Assembly (NCBI GenBank): GCA_016744415.1
Contig: JADGEL010000004.1
Span: 124,001 to 188,000, forward strand
DNA length: 64,000 bases
Direction: 5' to 3'
From: Flavobacteriaceae bacterium
GTDB taxonomy: Bacteria > Bacteroidota > Bacteroidia > Flavobacteriales > Flavobacteriaceae
In this document: piece after piece, positions 43,673 to 52,740 of the stretch
How positions within the stretch are numbered: position 1 is the first letter of the stretch
How the letters are laid out: each line of letters opens with the position of its first letter
Made by a program: the position numbers and the translations under genes
Notes under the pieces: model-generated
Database searches by the model: none
What the model saw: the letters and a program-made list of their open reading frames with translations, nothing else
Told to the model about the DNA's origin: nothing

Positions 43673-44614
43673 ATGAAAAATGCAATTCCTTTCATCTTAT
43701 TGTTATTAGCTTTTACATTATTTTCTTGTACTTGTAATCAAGACCAAGAATCTTCAAAATCAGAAGAACAGTTACTCCGTATTCCATATAAAAGTGAAAC
43801 TGATCAAACAGACCGTGAATATTTTGTGTATTTACCAAAAGGATATGATGATGAGCCAACTAAAGAATGGCCAGTGCTTTTGTATTTACATGGTAATGGA
43901 GAACGAGGAAATGGCAAAGACGAATTGGATTATGTTCTAATTCACGGTCCGTTATATGAAGTTTGGATTCAAAAAAGAGACTTACCTTTTGTTATCATCT
44001 CTCCGCAATTGCACATGTTTGGACAGGATACAATTAAAAAATACATTGCAAAAAGAACAAAAGATCAAATTCCTATTCGATTAGAAAAAGGAGTCTCAGA
44101 GAGACCAAAATATTTTCCAACATCAAAACAGATGAATGGAGTAACACCCTCAAAAGAGCTTCCTCCATTATTTCAACGATTTCCTGTAGGTTGGGAAATG
44201 GTAGAACAAGATGTATTAAATATACTAGATAGTACACATGTAAATTTTAGAACTGACAAAAATAGCGTCTACCTTTCTGGGTTGAGTTATGGTGGAGTCG
44301 GCACCTTTTATATTGGAAGTAGAAATACAGAAAAATTTGCTGCTATCAATCCAATTGTTGGCTGGGGAGCTCCAGAACACATGGAACCAATAGCCAAAGC
44401 TCAATTGCCAATATGGGTATTTGCAGGAGGCAATGACACCTCTGTTAAATCAGAAAATTTTTATAAAGGTTTAAATATATTAAAAGAATTGGGGCATAAA
44501 GACATTAGGTTTACCATTCATGAAGACACAGGACATGTTAATACTTGGCGTAGAGTTTATGGTGGGCAAGATATTTATGATTGGTTTTTACAGCACAGCA
44601 ACAATACAAAGTAA
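43673..44614 (+). CDS. Alpha/beta-hydrolase lipoprotein (esterase/prolyl-oligopeptidase-like)
   Basis: A 313-aa exported hydrolase. The signal ends LFSC (cysteine 19). The fold shows the oxyanion strand LLYLHGNGERG, the nucleophile elbow GLSYGG with S205, an acidic residue in GGNDTS and the histidine in TGHVNTW. An insertion (about 118-165) between the first strands and the elbow could form a lid. Such enzymes hydrolyse carboxyl or feruloyl esters outside the cytoplasm; the substrate is unknown. Single gene, convergent with the next. Confidence 0.83.
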   Translation: MKNAIPFILLLLAFTLFSCTCNQDQESSKSEEQLLRIPYKSETDQTDREYFVYLPKGYDDEPTKEWPVLLYLHGNGERGNGKDELDYVLIHGPLYEVWIQKRDLPFVIISPQLHMFGQDTIKKYIAKRTKDQIPIRLEKGVSERPKYFPTSKQMNGVTPSKELPPLFQRFPVGWEMVEQDVLNILDSTHVNFRTDKNSVYLSGLSYGGVGTFYIGSRNTEKFAAINPIVGWGAPEHMEPIAKAQLPIWVFAGGNDTSVKSENFYKGLNILKELGHKDIRFTIHEDTGHVNTWRRVYGGQDIYDWFLQHSNNTK

Positions 44615-44632
44615 ATAGAATGGAATAAAATT

Positions 44633-46099
44633 TTATGTTAGTATATCTAATTCAATTTTTTTAATTCGCTTAATACCATTTCGGTTCATAATAACGCAAT
44701 ACCTTCTAAATTCGATGCCCTCTTCGGTATAAAATTTCTGGATGATATTGATATGGTAAATCTTATCTGTAACTTTTTTGTAGACCTCGCCTTTTCTAAC
44801 AAGGATAAAACTCTTTTTAGGATCATCCATATATTGAATGAATCTGTGAAAATTTAACCGAGTTATATCTGTTAAGCCAATAATATTATCATCAGGCAAG
44901 TCACCTCCGAATTTTTTTGGATAAATTATTATTTTCTTTTTATACTGAATTACCTGCTCTTGCAAAGCCTTAAAATTCATCTTAACTACCAAATCCTTTT
45001 GACGGTGTTTTTTAACTTTAGCACCAAGTTTTTGAAGCGGCACAAAGGTGAAGTTCTCTTTAATAATCCCAATTTTCTTTCTTAAAGAATTTGTTATTTT
45101 TATTTTAAAATCGTAAAAAAAACTTGAAGATTTACTGACAAACATTAAACTTATTAGGCCTTTAATTCGATCTTTAAGCATATAGCTCATCACCAAAGCA
45201 ATAAAGAATGGCATTGTAAAATTACCATAAACCATTTGATAATAAAATGCTATTCCTGTAGAAAAAACCATGGCTAATCCAGCGGCTAAAGCCAAGAGAG
45301 ATTGTTCAAAAACTGCACCATCTTTTCTAATATCCTGATTTAAAAAGAAAACACTTTCTATATACTTCTTTAGCTGATTTCGTTTGTACATCAGCTCTTC
45401 TGCATTTACATTCTTATCTTTCGGAGAATCGTAAATTTGTTGTTTCTTGTATTTTTGCTCGCTATTTATAAGTGCTACTATTTTTGTAGAGCTCTTAGTT
45501 TCAAGATATATTTTTTGCACGTGATTATACAATTCCATCAACTGCATTTCTAACACATTACTGATGTGCTCATCAGCATAAATTACACTTTTCTTTTCTT
45601 CTTCTTTTAATGAAGATTGAATTATCTTATCTACAATTACCCTAAATTCTTTTAAAATAGAAGTTGCTTTAAAAAGCAATTCATCAACATCTTTTTCGAG
45701 TATTATTTTTGATTTCATCAACTTAAAAATATCTTGCCTAACCAAACTACTAAATGTTGCGGCAAACATTTTTATTTGATCTTTATAGTGTGAGTAGTTC
45801 TTCTTTGACCGATTATTGATGTATTTTTCTGTGGTTTTTAATAATTTTTTTAAAAGTGATGCTTCTCCTAAATTGATATCGTCTAAAGAATAATTTGGAG
45901 TATCATATTTAATAAACAACCTATTGTCATTATAAAATTTTGTGCTCGGATATGTTTTGTCATTAATATTTAAACTATCAGGAAAAAAAACATAGGTAAT
46001 TGTAGTGTACTTTGATTTTCTTTTTTTAAAAATCTTATCGTATGTAACATCAATTATTACAGAAAATTTATCATGTATTTTTAAACTACTTTTTATCAA
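44633..46099 (-). CDS. Unrecognised two-helix membrane protein (488 aa)
   Basis: No domain is recognised. About 260 N-terminal residues are soluble, lysine-rich and helical. Two hydrophobic helices follow (about 265-312, with a LLALAAGLAMVFSTGIAFYYQ core), and then about 175 soluble residues (basic, KKHRQKDLVVKMN, ending in a short beta-rich segment). Both soluble parts should be cytosolic. It lies 66 bases after the SLC13 gene on the same strand, with a weak terminator between. Codon use looks like its neighbours. Confidence 0.7.
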   Translation of the reverse strand: MIKSSLKIHDKFSVIIDVTYDKIFKKRKSKYTTITYVFFPDSLNINDKTYPSTKFYNDNRLFIKYDTPNYSLDDINLGEASLLKKLLKTTEKYINNRSKKNYSHYKDQIKMFAATFSSLVRQDIFKLMKSKIILEKDVDELLFKATSILKEFRVIVDKIIQSSLKEEEKKSVIYADEHISNVLEMQLMELYNHVQKIYLETKSSTKIVALINSEQKYKKQQIYDSPKDKNVNAEELMYKRNQLKKYIESVFFLNQDIRKDGAVFEQSLLALAAGLAMVFSTGIAFYYQMVYGNFTMPFFIALVMSYMLKDRIKGLISLMFVSKSSSFFYDFKIKITNSLRKKIGIIKENFTFVPLQKLGAKVKKHRQKDLVVKMNFKALQEQVIQYKKKIIIYPKKFGGDLPDDNIIGLTDITRLNFHRFIQYMDDPKKSFILVRKGEVYKKVTDKIYHINIIQKFYTEEGIEFRRYCVIMNRNGIKRIKKIELDILT

Positions 46100-46145
46100 A
46101 AGAGCGATTTATTAATTGTTAAATCAATAGCGATAATTAACAGTC

Positions 46146-46166
46146 AAAAATCTTAAGAGATTTTTT
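46146..46166 (-). terminator. Weak terminator after the SLC13 gene
   Basis: AAAAATCT, loop TAAG, AGATTTTT; the stem overlaps the stop codon at 46165. It is AT-rich and may be leaky. Confidence 0.5.
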
Positions 46167-47763
46167 AGAACAGACCGTTGGGCGTTATGCCTAACCATTT
46201 AAAATAGGTCATTGCCATTACAATAGAAACAATCCAAGCAATAATTTGCATCACAATACCGTACTTAAATCCGTCAGTCATTTCATACATATCGGTCGAA
46301 TACAATAACAATGCTGGCTTGCTATTAAAAGGCAAGGTATATACATGCTCAATTAACATGGCTACAGGAAAAGCCAAACTCATAATAGGAAACCCAAAAC
46401 GAACAGCAACACCTATAGCAATAGGAATAAAAATCATTGAGCGCATTGTTTTAGATTGCATAAACAAAGCACTAAAAACCATCAATCCTGTCAGAACAAC
46501 ATATAGCACCCAAAATGGAGTTCCATCACCAAAGCCCATAGCATCGAATGCTGCATTGACAGATATTTGAGGTAAATCTGTAACCTTAAATCCGGCACCC
46601 AAAGTATAAGCACCAGCAGAGAACAAAAGTAGATGCCAAGGAATATCAATGTCGTTCCATTTTACAATTCCTATTCTTGGCAATAATGCTACAATACCAC
46701 CAACAAATGCAACTGCAGTTGGACTTACACCATGCCATTTATCAGTTACCCAAAGGGTTAAAATTCCACCAAAAATAAGTAGCGATTTAATTTCGTTAAA
46801 ACTAACTGGCCCTAGTTTATCTAATTCCTTTTTTAGGCTATCCATCCCACCTTCAATCTGTGGTTTTCTTTCTTCAGGCTTTAAAGGAAAAATAATCTTT
46901 GTTCCAATAAACCAACCAATAATCATCAATAATAATGCAACAGGAAATGCTGCAGTCATCCATTGCGAAAAGAAAATATCACTACCAATTGCTCCTGCAA
47001 TTAAAGAAGCTGCTAGAAGATTGGCGCCAGATCCTGTTAAAAAAGAAGAAGCTCCCATATTGTTTTGAAACAGATTTTGCAGCAATATATTCCGTCCAAA
47101 ATTATTTTTATTTTTACTTGTCCCTCCATAAATAGCAGCTACCACCATAAACACAGGTAATAAAATTGCCGCCTTTGCCGTGGTTGCCGATATAAATAAA
47201 GACAGCACCACATTTATAACTAAGAAACTAAATATTACAGAATTAGCATTCCGTCCGAATTTAATAATAAACCAAAGCGCAAATCGTTTTGCGACTCCTG
47301 TTGCTACTAACATACTTGCCAATACAAACGACATGATATTTAACCACATTACCTTGTGTCCTAATTGATGATAGGCATCTACTTCTGGCAACGTACCCGT
47401 TAAAACTAAAGCGATAATTAATATGAGTGAGGTTAAATAATTTGGAATAGCCTCTGTTATCCATAAAATTAAAGACGCTACAAAAATCGCTAACATTGCT
47501 TTATTAGAATGAATGAATTGCTCTAAACCAATGGCATCAAAATTCTCTTTGGCTTTTACACTTAATTTAGCGACATCGAAATTGTGAAGAAAAGAAAAAT
47601 CAAAAACATATAAAATGGATATAAAAGCAATAATTGCCAATGGCGCTCCTATCTTCATTAAAAACTTTTCGAATTTAGACTTATCTCTCTTCGGAAGTTT
47701 TTCCATTTTGTAGTTGTTCATATCAAGAACATCATTCATCTCTTTCTCTTCTGTTTTGGTCAT
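46165..47763 (-). CDS. SLC13 (DASS) family anion/dicarboxylate transporter
   Basis: A 532-aa protein with about 12 helices. A long N-terminal cytosolic stretch (residues 1-30) is followed by the DASS pattern: ITEAIPNYLTSLILIIAL, an S-N-T-like signature near GSGANLLAASLIAGAIG and SATTAKAAILLPVFMVV. Members import succinate, citrate or sulfate with sodium; the canonical signature is diverged, so the substrate is not assigned. The nearby phosphate operon ends at its own terminator just upstream, so the two are separate. Confidence 0.82.
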   Translation of the reverse strand: MTKTEEKEMNDVLDMNNYKMEKLPKRDKSKFEKFLMKIGAPLAIIAFISILYVFDFSFLHNFDVAKLSVKAKENFDAIGLEQFIHSNKAMLAIFVASLILWITEAIPNYLTSLILIIALVLTGTLPEVDAYHQLGHKVMWLNIMSFVLASMLVATGVAKRFALWFIIKFGRNANSVIFSFLVINVVLSLFISATTAKAAILLPVFMVVAAIYGGTSKNKNNFGRNILLQNLFQNNMGASSFLTGSGANLLAASLIAGAIGSDIFFSQWMTAAFPVALLLMIIGWFIGTKIIFPLKPEERKPQIEGGMDSLKKELDKLGPVSFNEIKSLLIFGGILTLWVTDKWHGVSPTAVAFVGGIVALLPRIGIVKWNDIDIPWHLLLFSAGAYTLGAGFKVTDLPQISVNAAFDAMGFGDGTPFWVLYVVLTGLMVFSALFMQSKTMRSMIFIPIAIGVAVRFGFPIMSLAFPVAMLIEHVYTLPFNSKPALLLYSTDMYEMTDGFKYGIVMQIIAWIVSIVMAMTYFKWLGITPNGLF

Positions 47764-47803
47764 CTTTTCTTTAGGCTAATTAAATTTAATACTACATTTT
47801 ACT

Positions 47804-47843
47804 AAAAACCCACAGCTTGGAATTAAACTTTAACTGTGGGTTT
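47804..47843 (-). terminator. Terminator of the phosphate operon
   Basis: The stem AAACCCACAG/CTGTGGGTTT has an 18-base loop and is followed on the minus strand by a T-run (TTTTTAG). It closes the gene run that begins at 55210. Confidence 0.85.
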
Positions 47844-47856
47844 ATATTCAAATAAT

Positions 47857-48327
47857 CTACCAGTTTTTATATGGATTTTTCATTAACATAGAGTTGAAAT
47901 ATTTTACATCTCCAGTAACTTGCTTGCCTAACCAAGATGGTTTTGTGAATGCAGTATCTTCAGTTGGCAATTCAATCTCAGCAACTGTTAAGCCTTCATT
48001 TTCTCCGTAAAACTCATCTACTTCAAAAACAAGATCTCCATCAGCTTTTACAATAAAACGTGTTTTATCAATTACACCCGGTTCACAAATTGCTAACAAT
48101 TCTTTAGCTTCGTCTATAGATATTTCTTTTTCCCATTCGTAACGCGATGCTCCAGATTCATTTCCAATTCCTTTAATCGTAATAAAGCCTTTATCGCCTT
48201 TAATACGAATTCTAACTGTTCTTTCTGGAACCGATGATAAATATCCTTGTGTGATTCTAGTTTCTTTAACCACTAATGGTTTAAAGTCTCCTTGTACTAA
48301 AAATTTTCTTTCAATTTCTTGTGCCAT
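47857..48327 (-). CDS. CYTH domain protein (inorganic triphosphatase-type)
   Basis: A 156-aa triphosphate-tunnel metalloenzyme. The N-terminal EIERKF motif is exact (MAQEIERKFLV), followed by RTVRIRIKGDKGFITIKG (the paired basic residues of the tunnel), KTRFIVKADGDLVFEVDEF and a final acidic strand LTVAEIELPTEDT. CYTH proteins hydrolyse tripolyphosphate or similar triphosphates; only a few make cAMP. It is the last gene of the phosphate operon, so a role in polyphosphate or triphosphate turnover is likely. Confidence 0.9.
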   Translation of the reverse strand: MAQEIERKFLVQGDFKPLVVKETRITQGYLSSVPERTVRIRIKGDKGFITIKGIGNESGASRYEWEKEISIDEAKELLAICEPGVIDKTRFIVKADGDLVFEVDEFYGENEGLTVAEIELPTEDTAFTKPSWLGKQVTGDVKYFNSMLMKNPYKNW

Positions 48328-48358
48328 ATTCTTTCTTTTTAATTTTAAGTTAAACTTT

Positions 48359-49000
48359 TTAGTTTGCTAATGGCTTGTTAATCCAACCAATAATTCTTTT
48401 AATTACTTGTAAATAGTTTAGGTTTTCATTTCCTTCTAATTTACAATCTACAATTGTTTTTTTGATATCATCTAACTCTGTAGATTCAGAATTTATAGTA
48501 ACCACTTTTGCTCCGTTAATTAACACATTACCTACTTCGCAAATTGTATTATTTACCATATAACCAAAACGTTGTTTGTGTACTTTTACTCCTTGTAAAT
48601 CTTGATGCGCATCTATCATTTCTAAAAACTCTTCTAAAGTGTAAGTATCTTGAGTTAATGTAGGCATATCTACTTGAAAAGCTGGGAATACGTCATTTAC
48701 CAATACTTCTTTTGCAATTGGGAATTCACCTTTCATTAAAGGATTCCATTGTTCTAAACCATCTACAGTTTGCACATAAGTTTTGATATCCATTTTTCCG
48801 TCACGAATTTTTGTATTGTTGATATCATTTGTTTTTGATAAAATATAAATTTCGTCAGATTCTCTTTCCCAAACTTTTTGTGGAACTGACCCTGACAATC
48901 TTGCCATTAACTTAGCCGATTCGTCAAAGTTTTGACCGAAAGTTCTAAACTCAAATCTCGGTTTAGAAATCTCTCCTATTTTCATTTCTGGTTTTGCCAT
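48359..49000 (-). CDS. Divergent CYTH/triphosphate-tunnel-like protein
   Basis: A 213-aa soluble protein with no signal peptide. I see a CYTH-like pattern: an N-terminal acidic-basic strand (FEFRTFG), a KxR strand followed by a basic Lys (NTKIRDGKMDIK), a K..R strand (VKVHKQRFGYMV), then ICEVGNVLINGAKVVTINSES and a C-terminal LNYLQVIKRIIGW like CYTH tails. The EIERK motif is not intact, so activity may differ. It precedes a canonical CYTH gene by 31 bases and follows an SdiA-regulated-type gene. The fold call is tentative. Confidence 0.6.
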   Translation of the reverse strand: MAKPEMKIGEISKPRFEFRTFGQNFDESAKLMARLSGSVPQKVWERESDEIYILSKTNDINNTKIRDGKMDIKTYVQTVDGLEQWNPLMKGEFPIAKEVLVNDVFPAFQVDMPTLTQDTYTLEEFLEMIDAHQDLQGVKVHKQRFGYMVNNTICEVGNVLINGAKVVTINSESTELDDIKKTIVDCKLEGNENLNYLQVIKRIIGWINKPLAN

Positions 49001-49024
49001 AATTGTTTTATTTTTTTAATGTTG

Positions 49025-49762
49025 CTATTCTGGTTTATTAAATTCGTAAAGCCTCTCTAAGGCATCACTAATGATGTAAATTTTATTATTTGTCACTACA
49101 ACCCCTTCGGCTTGTGTTATATTAAAAGAGTACCTTTCAATTAACTCTCCCGTTAAAGTGCATTTATTTAATGTTTTATTTTGATCACTTACAATCCATA
49201 AAAGGTTTAAAGTTGTATCATGAAAAATACCTGAATAATCTGAAGCAAAACTTAAATTGTATTCTGCTATTATAGAAAAATCATTTCTCAATCTGATTAA
49301 TTTCCCCGGATCTTTTTCATTCAATATAAAAATAGTGTTGTCATTTTGGTTGTAGGCTACTCCTTCAATTCCGCTATTACTGCTTGTATTTTCATAATTA
49401 ATTGAATGATTAACTTTTAATCCTGTAATCATATCAAACACTATAATTTCTTTGCTACGTTCTTCTGCCAATAACAATTTGTTATTGGTATATACAGAAA
49501 CTCCTTCAAGATCTTCACCTTGATAACTAAAAACCTGCAACACATTACCTGTTAAAGATAATTTATAAACTTTTGCTGTTTCATCGCTAACCGTATATAA
49601 AATATTACCATCTAAACTTGCACTTAAACCTGAGGGTTCTGGTACATTAATAGCATAAGATGCCAGCAATTCTAAGTCATTAGAATTAGACACTTCATTG
49701 TCTGAATTACACGAAATAAATAAGAATGCAGTAATTATAATACTTAATATGCTATGTTTCAT
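49025..49762 (-). CDS. SdiA-regulated domain lipoprotein (beta-propeller-like)
   Basis: A 245-aa lipoprotein (lipobox FISC, cysteine 18). The mature part has repeated blades with a PEPSGLSAS start, GEDLEGVSVY, SGIEGVAYNQ and AEGVVVTNNKIYIISD, matching the SdiA-regulated (YjiK-like) family, a six-bladed propeller related to phytase-like folds. Its function is unknown; a phosphoester substrate would fit the operon but is inference. A small hairpin lies in the gap before it. Confidence 0.8.
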   Translation of the reverse strand: MKHSILSIIITAFLFISCNSDNEVSNSNDLELLASYAINVPEPSGLSASLDGNILYTVSDETAKVYKLSLTGNVLQVFSYQGEDLEGVSVYTNNKLLLAEERSKEIIVFDMITGLKVNHSINYENTSSNSGIEGVAYNQNDNTIFILNEKDPGKLIRLRNDFSIIAEYNLSFASDYSGIFHDTTLNLLWIVSDQNKTLNKCTLTGELIERYSFNITQAEGVVVTNNKIYIISDALERLYEFNKPE

Positions 49763-49777
49763 AAATTATAAAATCAT

Positions 49778-49797
49778 GGGAGGAGAAAATCCCTCCC
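49778..49797 (-). promoter_or_regulatory. Intercistronic hairpin in the phosphate operon
   Basis: GGGAGG (49778-49783) and CCTCCC (49792-49797) pair around an eight-base loop. No T-run follows directly, so it may slow RNA decay or partly attenuate transcription rather than terminate it. Confidence 0.4.
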
Positions 49798-49814
49798 TTG
49801 AAAATTTTTAAAGT

Positions 49815-51308
49815 TTATAAAATTGTGATTTGGTCCCAATCTGCAATTACATCTTTATCAAAATTCTCATCTTGACCTCTTGTAAAGTACTGCTTATCGC
49901 CTGCTCCATCTTTTGCTCTCATATACCAAATAATAGTATCGCCAGATGCAAATTCTACAGAAGGGATTGCGAAGTTGTAAAAATCATCACTTGTTGGCAA
50001 ATCACCAACCCACTCTAAAGTAACTCTTTGGCTACCATCATAAGTTGCAGGGTCATAATTTACTACATAGTATAATTTCACTTCTTCTACATCACCATTA
50101 TCATAAGAAATATGAACATTCATATCTAAATCAGAATCTGCAATTGGATTTGAATTTGTAAACAATGAGAACCCGTTTACGATAACAGCTTCACCTGCCA
50201 TGTATGACGGCCAGGTAGCTAAGACGTCATGATCAAAAGCACCATCTTCCATTGGGTAATACGATTTATTACCAGCATCATTTTTAGCTCTTAAATAGTA
50301 TTTTACAATACTTTCTTCTGGTTGTGCTGGGATTATTCCTGTCCACTCTCCATTCTCTAAGGTTAATTGTACAGAGATTTTATCATCAACAGTAAATCCA
50401 GGTAATACATAATATAATTTTACTTCTGTAACCTCTACATTATCGTACGCTTCTACTGTAAACGTAACATCTCCTAAGTTACCATCTTCTGCACCTTGGT
50501 AATTTACTGATAAGAAAATTGCATTACCATCTGTAATATAATAACTGTTTAGCGTGTCTGGTGCTGTTTCAGGATAATATGAAACCAATCCTGTATTGTC
50601 TGTAGCGATTACATAATATTCTACTTTTGTTCCTATTTCAAATTCAGGTACTGATGTTTTATATTCGCCATCAATCAAAGCCATGTCTAAAGACATTACT
50701 GAATTATCAGTAGTCAATACTAATTTTACAGAGTTTAAACCATCTGCATCAGAAACTGCAATTTCATATACAGCATCGAACTCAGTTAAATCGTCTGCTG
50801 TAATTACTGGCGCCTCATTGGTATTGCTATTTGGTGCTCCTTTAGAAGGACTCATAACCACCCAATTATCTCCTCCATCAATTTCTCTACCATAAGTTAA
50901 ACCTACTTGAGCTGACATGTCTGGAGTTGTAATTTCATCAATCAATTCTCCTGCTGGGTTAAACAATACAATATTTTCTCCACCAGAAGATATTTTAAAG
51001 TTTGTAGATCCATTAGCATCTTGACCATCGCAGTCAAAAGCTACATAACCATTTGCAGGAATTGTCATAGCCGGAATTACCCATCTTGAGTTACTATCAC
51101 CTAACTCATACCCTGTAATATCAATATCATCAGCTGTGGTATTATAAAGCTCTAACCAATCTGGGTCACCAGTCGATAATATTTCATTCAATTTTACTTC
51201 ACCACCAACAACTGGAGGAAGCGTACTTTCTATCATTTCATCATCAACACAACTAAATGTTGTTGCTAAAGTGATGAACATTACTACTATATATTTTAAA
51301 TTTTTCAT
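49815..51308 (-). CDS. Lamin-tail-domain lipoprotein with Ig-like repeats
   Basis: A 497-aa lipoprotein (lipobox TFSC, cysteine 20). An LTD (lamin tail) domain covers about residues 37-165 (KLNEILSTGDPDWLELYNTT, ITGYELGDSN, GENIVLFNPAGELID). At least three repeated Ig-like/Big domains follow (EVKLYYVLPGF, EVKLYYVVNYD, with IKYYLRAKNDAGNKSYYP-type ends). LTD domains often occur in secreted nucleases and phosphatases; here no catalytic domain is visible. It may bind a polymer at the cell surface for the porin and transporter. Confidence 0.82.
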   Translation of the reverse strand: MKNLKYIVVMFITLATTFSCVDDEMIESTLPPVVGGEVKLNEILSTGDPDWLELYNTTADDIDITGYELGDSNSRWVIPAMTIPANGYVAFDCDGQDANGSTNFKISSGGENIVLFNPAGELIDEITTPDMSAQVGLTYGREIDGGDNWVVMSPSKGAPNSNTNEAPVITADDLTEFDAVYEIAVSDADGLNSVKLVLTTDNSVMSLDMALIDGEYKTSVPEFEIGTKVEYYVIATDNTGLVSYYPETAPDTLNSYYITDGNAIFLSVNYQGAEDGNLGDVTFTVEAYDNVEVTEVKLYYVLPGFTVDDKISVQLTLENGEWTGIIPAQPEESIVKYYLRAKNDAGNKSYYPMEDGAFDHDVLATWPSYMAGEAVIVNGFSLFTNSNPIADSDLDMNVHISYDNGDVEEVKLYYVVNYDPATYDGSQRVTLEWVGDLPTSDDFYNFAIPSVEFASGDTIIWYMRAKDGAGDKQYFTRGQDENFDKDVIADWDQITIL

Positions 51309-51336
51309 TTTATTATTTTTTAAGATTATCTAGTTA

Positions 51337-52701
51337 TTAAAAGTTGATTTCCATTCTAAATGAGAACATTCCAAAATCTTCACCAGCTTTTCCATTAGCT
51401 TCAACGACTTCAAATGGATCTTTAGTAAGATCTCCATTTACATCGTGACCTACATACAATTTCCCTTTTCCGTTGGCAAACCTATCATGGTTGTTATATA
51501 CATAATTCATCATTATTTTTACATTAGAATTAAAGTAATAATTTAAACCAAATGAATAAGCATCAGCAGAACCTCCATAAATCTCAGCATCAAAATCATT
51601 TAAATCAATATAGTCATATCTAAAAGCTACCTCTAGCTCTCCATATTTTTTACCTCTAGTTAATCTTGTAAACTCACCTTCTTTCATGTTGTAATTGTGA
51701 TGTCCCCCCAATAATAAGTATGCCCCTTGAATATAAAATCCGTTTGCATTGTATGACTCTAAATCGTTCATTCTATTAATAGTTGCCATTTTATATTCTC
51801 CTTGAAACATAAAACTTTTATATCTACCTGCTAATTCAAAATTTACCCCTGCTGTATGGTCAACATCAACAATATCATCTGTATCTAAATATTTTTTACG
51901 GTTGATAGATGTATGTGAACGCATACTAATTCTTGATGAATTTAGAATTTCAGTATCCGTTTTAGGTGTACGATATGTAGCTGCTGCTCCTAAATGCAAC
52001 ACTTTATCTTCATCATTTATAGGAGTATAAACAGCTCTACCTGTAAATGAATATCCTTCATCTACACCTCTTTTTTTGTTGTGATCTTGTGAAATTGTAT
52101 ATTCTTCATTGTCTCCAATATCTCTAAAATGAACACCTCCAATAAATAAAAAATTATCTCTCCAATAGTTAGTTTGAATACCCAGTTTACGAGACGCATC
52201 TAATTTTGACACAAAAGAACGCTCCATAAAAGTTAAATACCTAGAGGTGGTGGTTGTTTCCATACCCATTCCTTCTCTAAAATTACCTATTTTAAAGTTT
52301 AAATTTTTATTATCAAGTGTATACTTAATGTATGCATCTTTCAATTCAACAGTAGATCCTGCGAAGTCAAGATCAAGTTCAGCATACCAATTTTTATATA
52401 ACCTTGCCTTAAAAGCCATTCTTGCTCTACGGATATCAACACCATTACCAATAGGATTATAGGTGTCTGTTGAAAAAATTGCGGCATCAAATTGCACACG
52501 ATTGTCCATCCAAAATCGATACCTTCCATCATCTGAAGTAAAGTTTAGAATACCTTCTTGCTCTTCAGGGTTCAACTTACTCCAGCTTACCTCCAAACCA
52601 TACTGGTTTATTCTAACTGAGTCATTTTTAATTTCTTGGGCATGCGTTCCGATACTATAAAGGACTAGTGCCACTACTAATGTGTAAAACTTATTTCTCA
52701 T
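51337..52701 (-). CDS. Phosphate-selective porin O/P family
   Basis: A 454-aa outer-membrane beta-barrel with a signal peptide ending GTHAQ. The pfam Porin_O_P pattern is visible: FWMDNRVQFDAAIF, RRARMAFKARLYKNWYAELDLDF, KIGNFREGMGMET, then FAYDYI/EVAFRYDYIDL and a C-terminal FSFRMEINF ending in an aromatic. OprP/OprO form anion-selective trimers for phosphate or polyphosphate. It sits 39 bases downstream of the PiT-regulator fusion, which supports a phosphate or pyrophosphate substrate. Confidence 0.92.
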   Translation of the reverse strand: MRNKFYTLVVALVLYSIGTHAQEIKNDSVRINQYGLEVSWSKLNPEEQEGILNFTSDDGRYRFWMDNRVQFDAAIFSTDTYNPIGNGVDIRRARMAFKARLYKNWYAELDLDFAGSTVELKDAYIKYTLDNKNLNFKIGNFREGMGMETTTTSRYLTFMERSFVSKLDASRKLGIQTNYWRDNFLFIGGVHFRDIGDNEEYTISQDHNKKRGVDEGYSFTGRAVYTPINDEDKVLHLGAAATYRTPKTDTEILNSSRISMRSHTSINRKKYLDTDDIVDVDHTAGVNFELAGRYKSFMFQGEYKMATINRMNDLESYNANGFYIQGAYLLLGGHHNYNMKEGEFTRLTRGKKYGELEVAFRYDYIDLNDFDAEIYGGSADAYSFGLNYYFNSNVKIMMNYVYNNHDRFANGKGKLYVGHDVNGDLTKDPFEVVEANGKAGEDFGMFSFRMEINF

Positions 52702-52740
52702 TTTTTAATCAATTTACTTTACTTATTATATTTATTTAGT

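Noticed and set aside
46649-47068. 139-codon plus-strand frame inside the SLC13 gene
   Set aside because: Antisense to transmembrane helices; proline/isoleucine-rich shadow translation.
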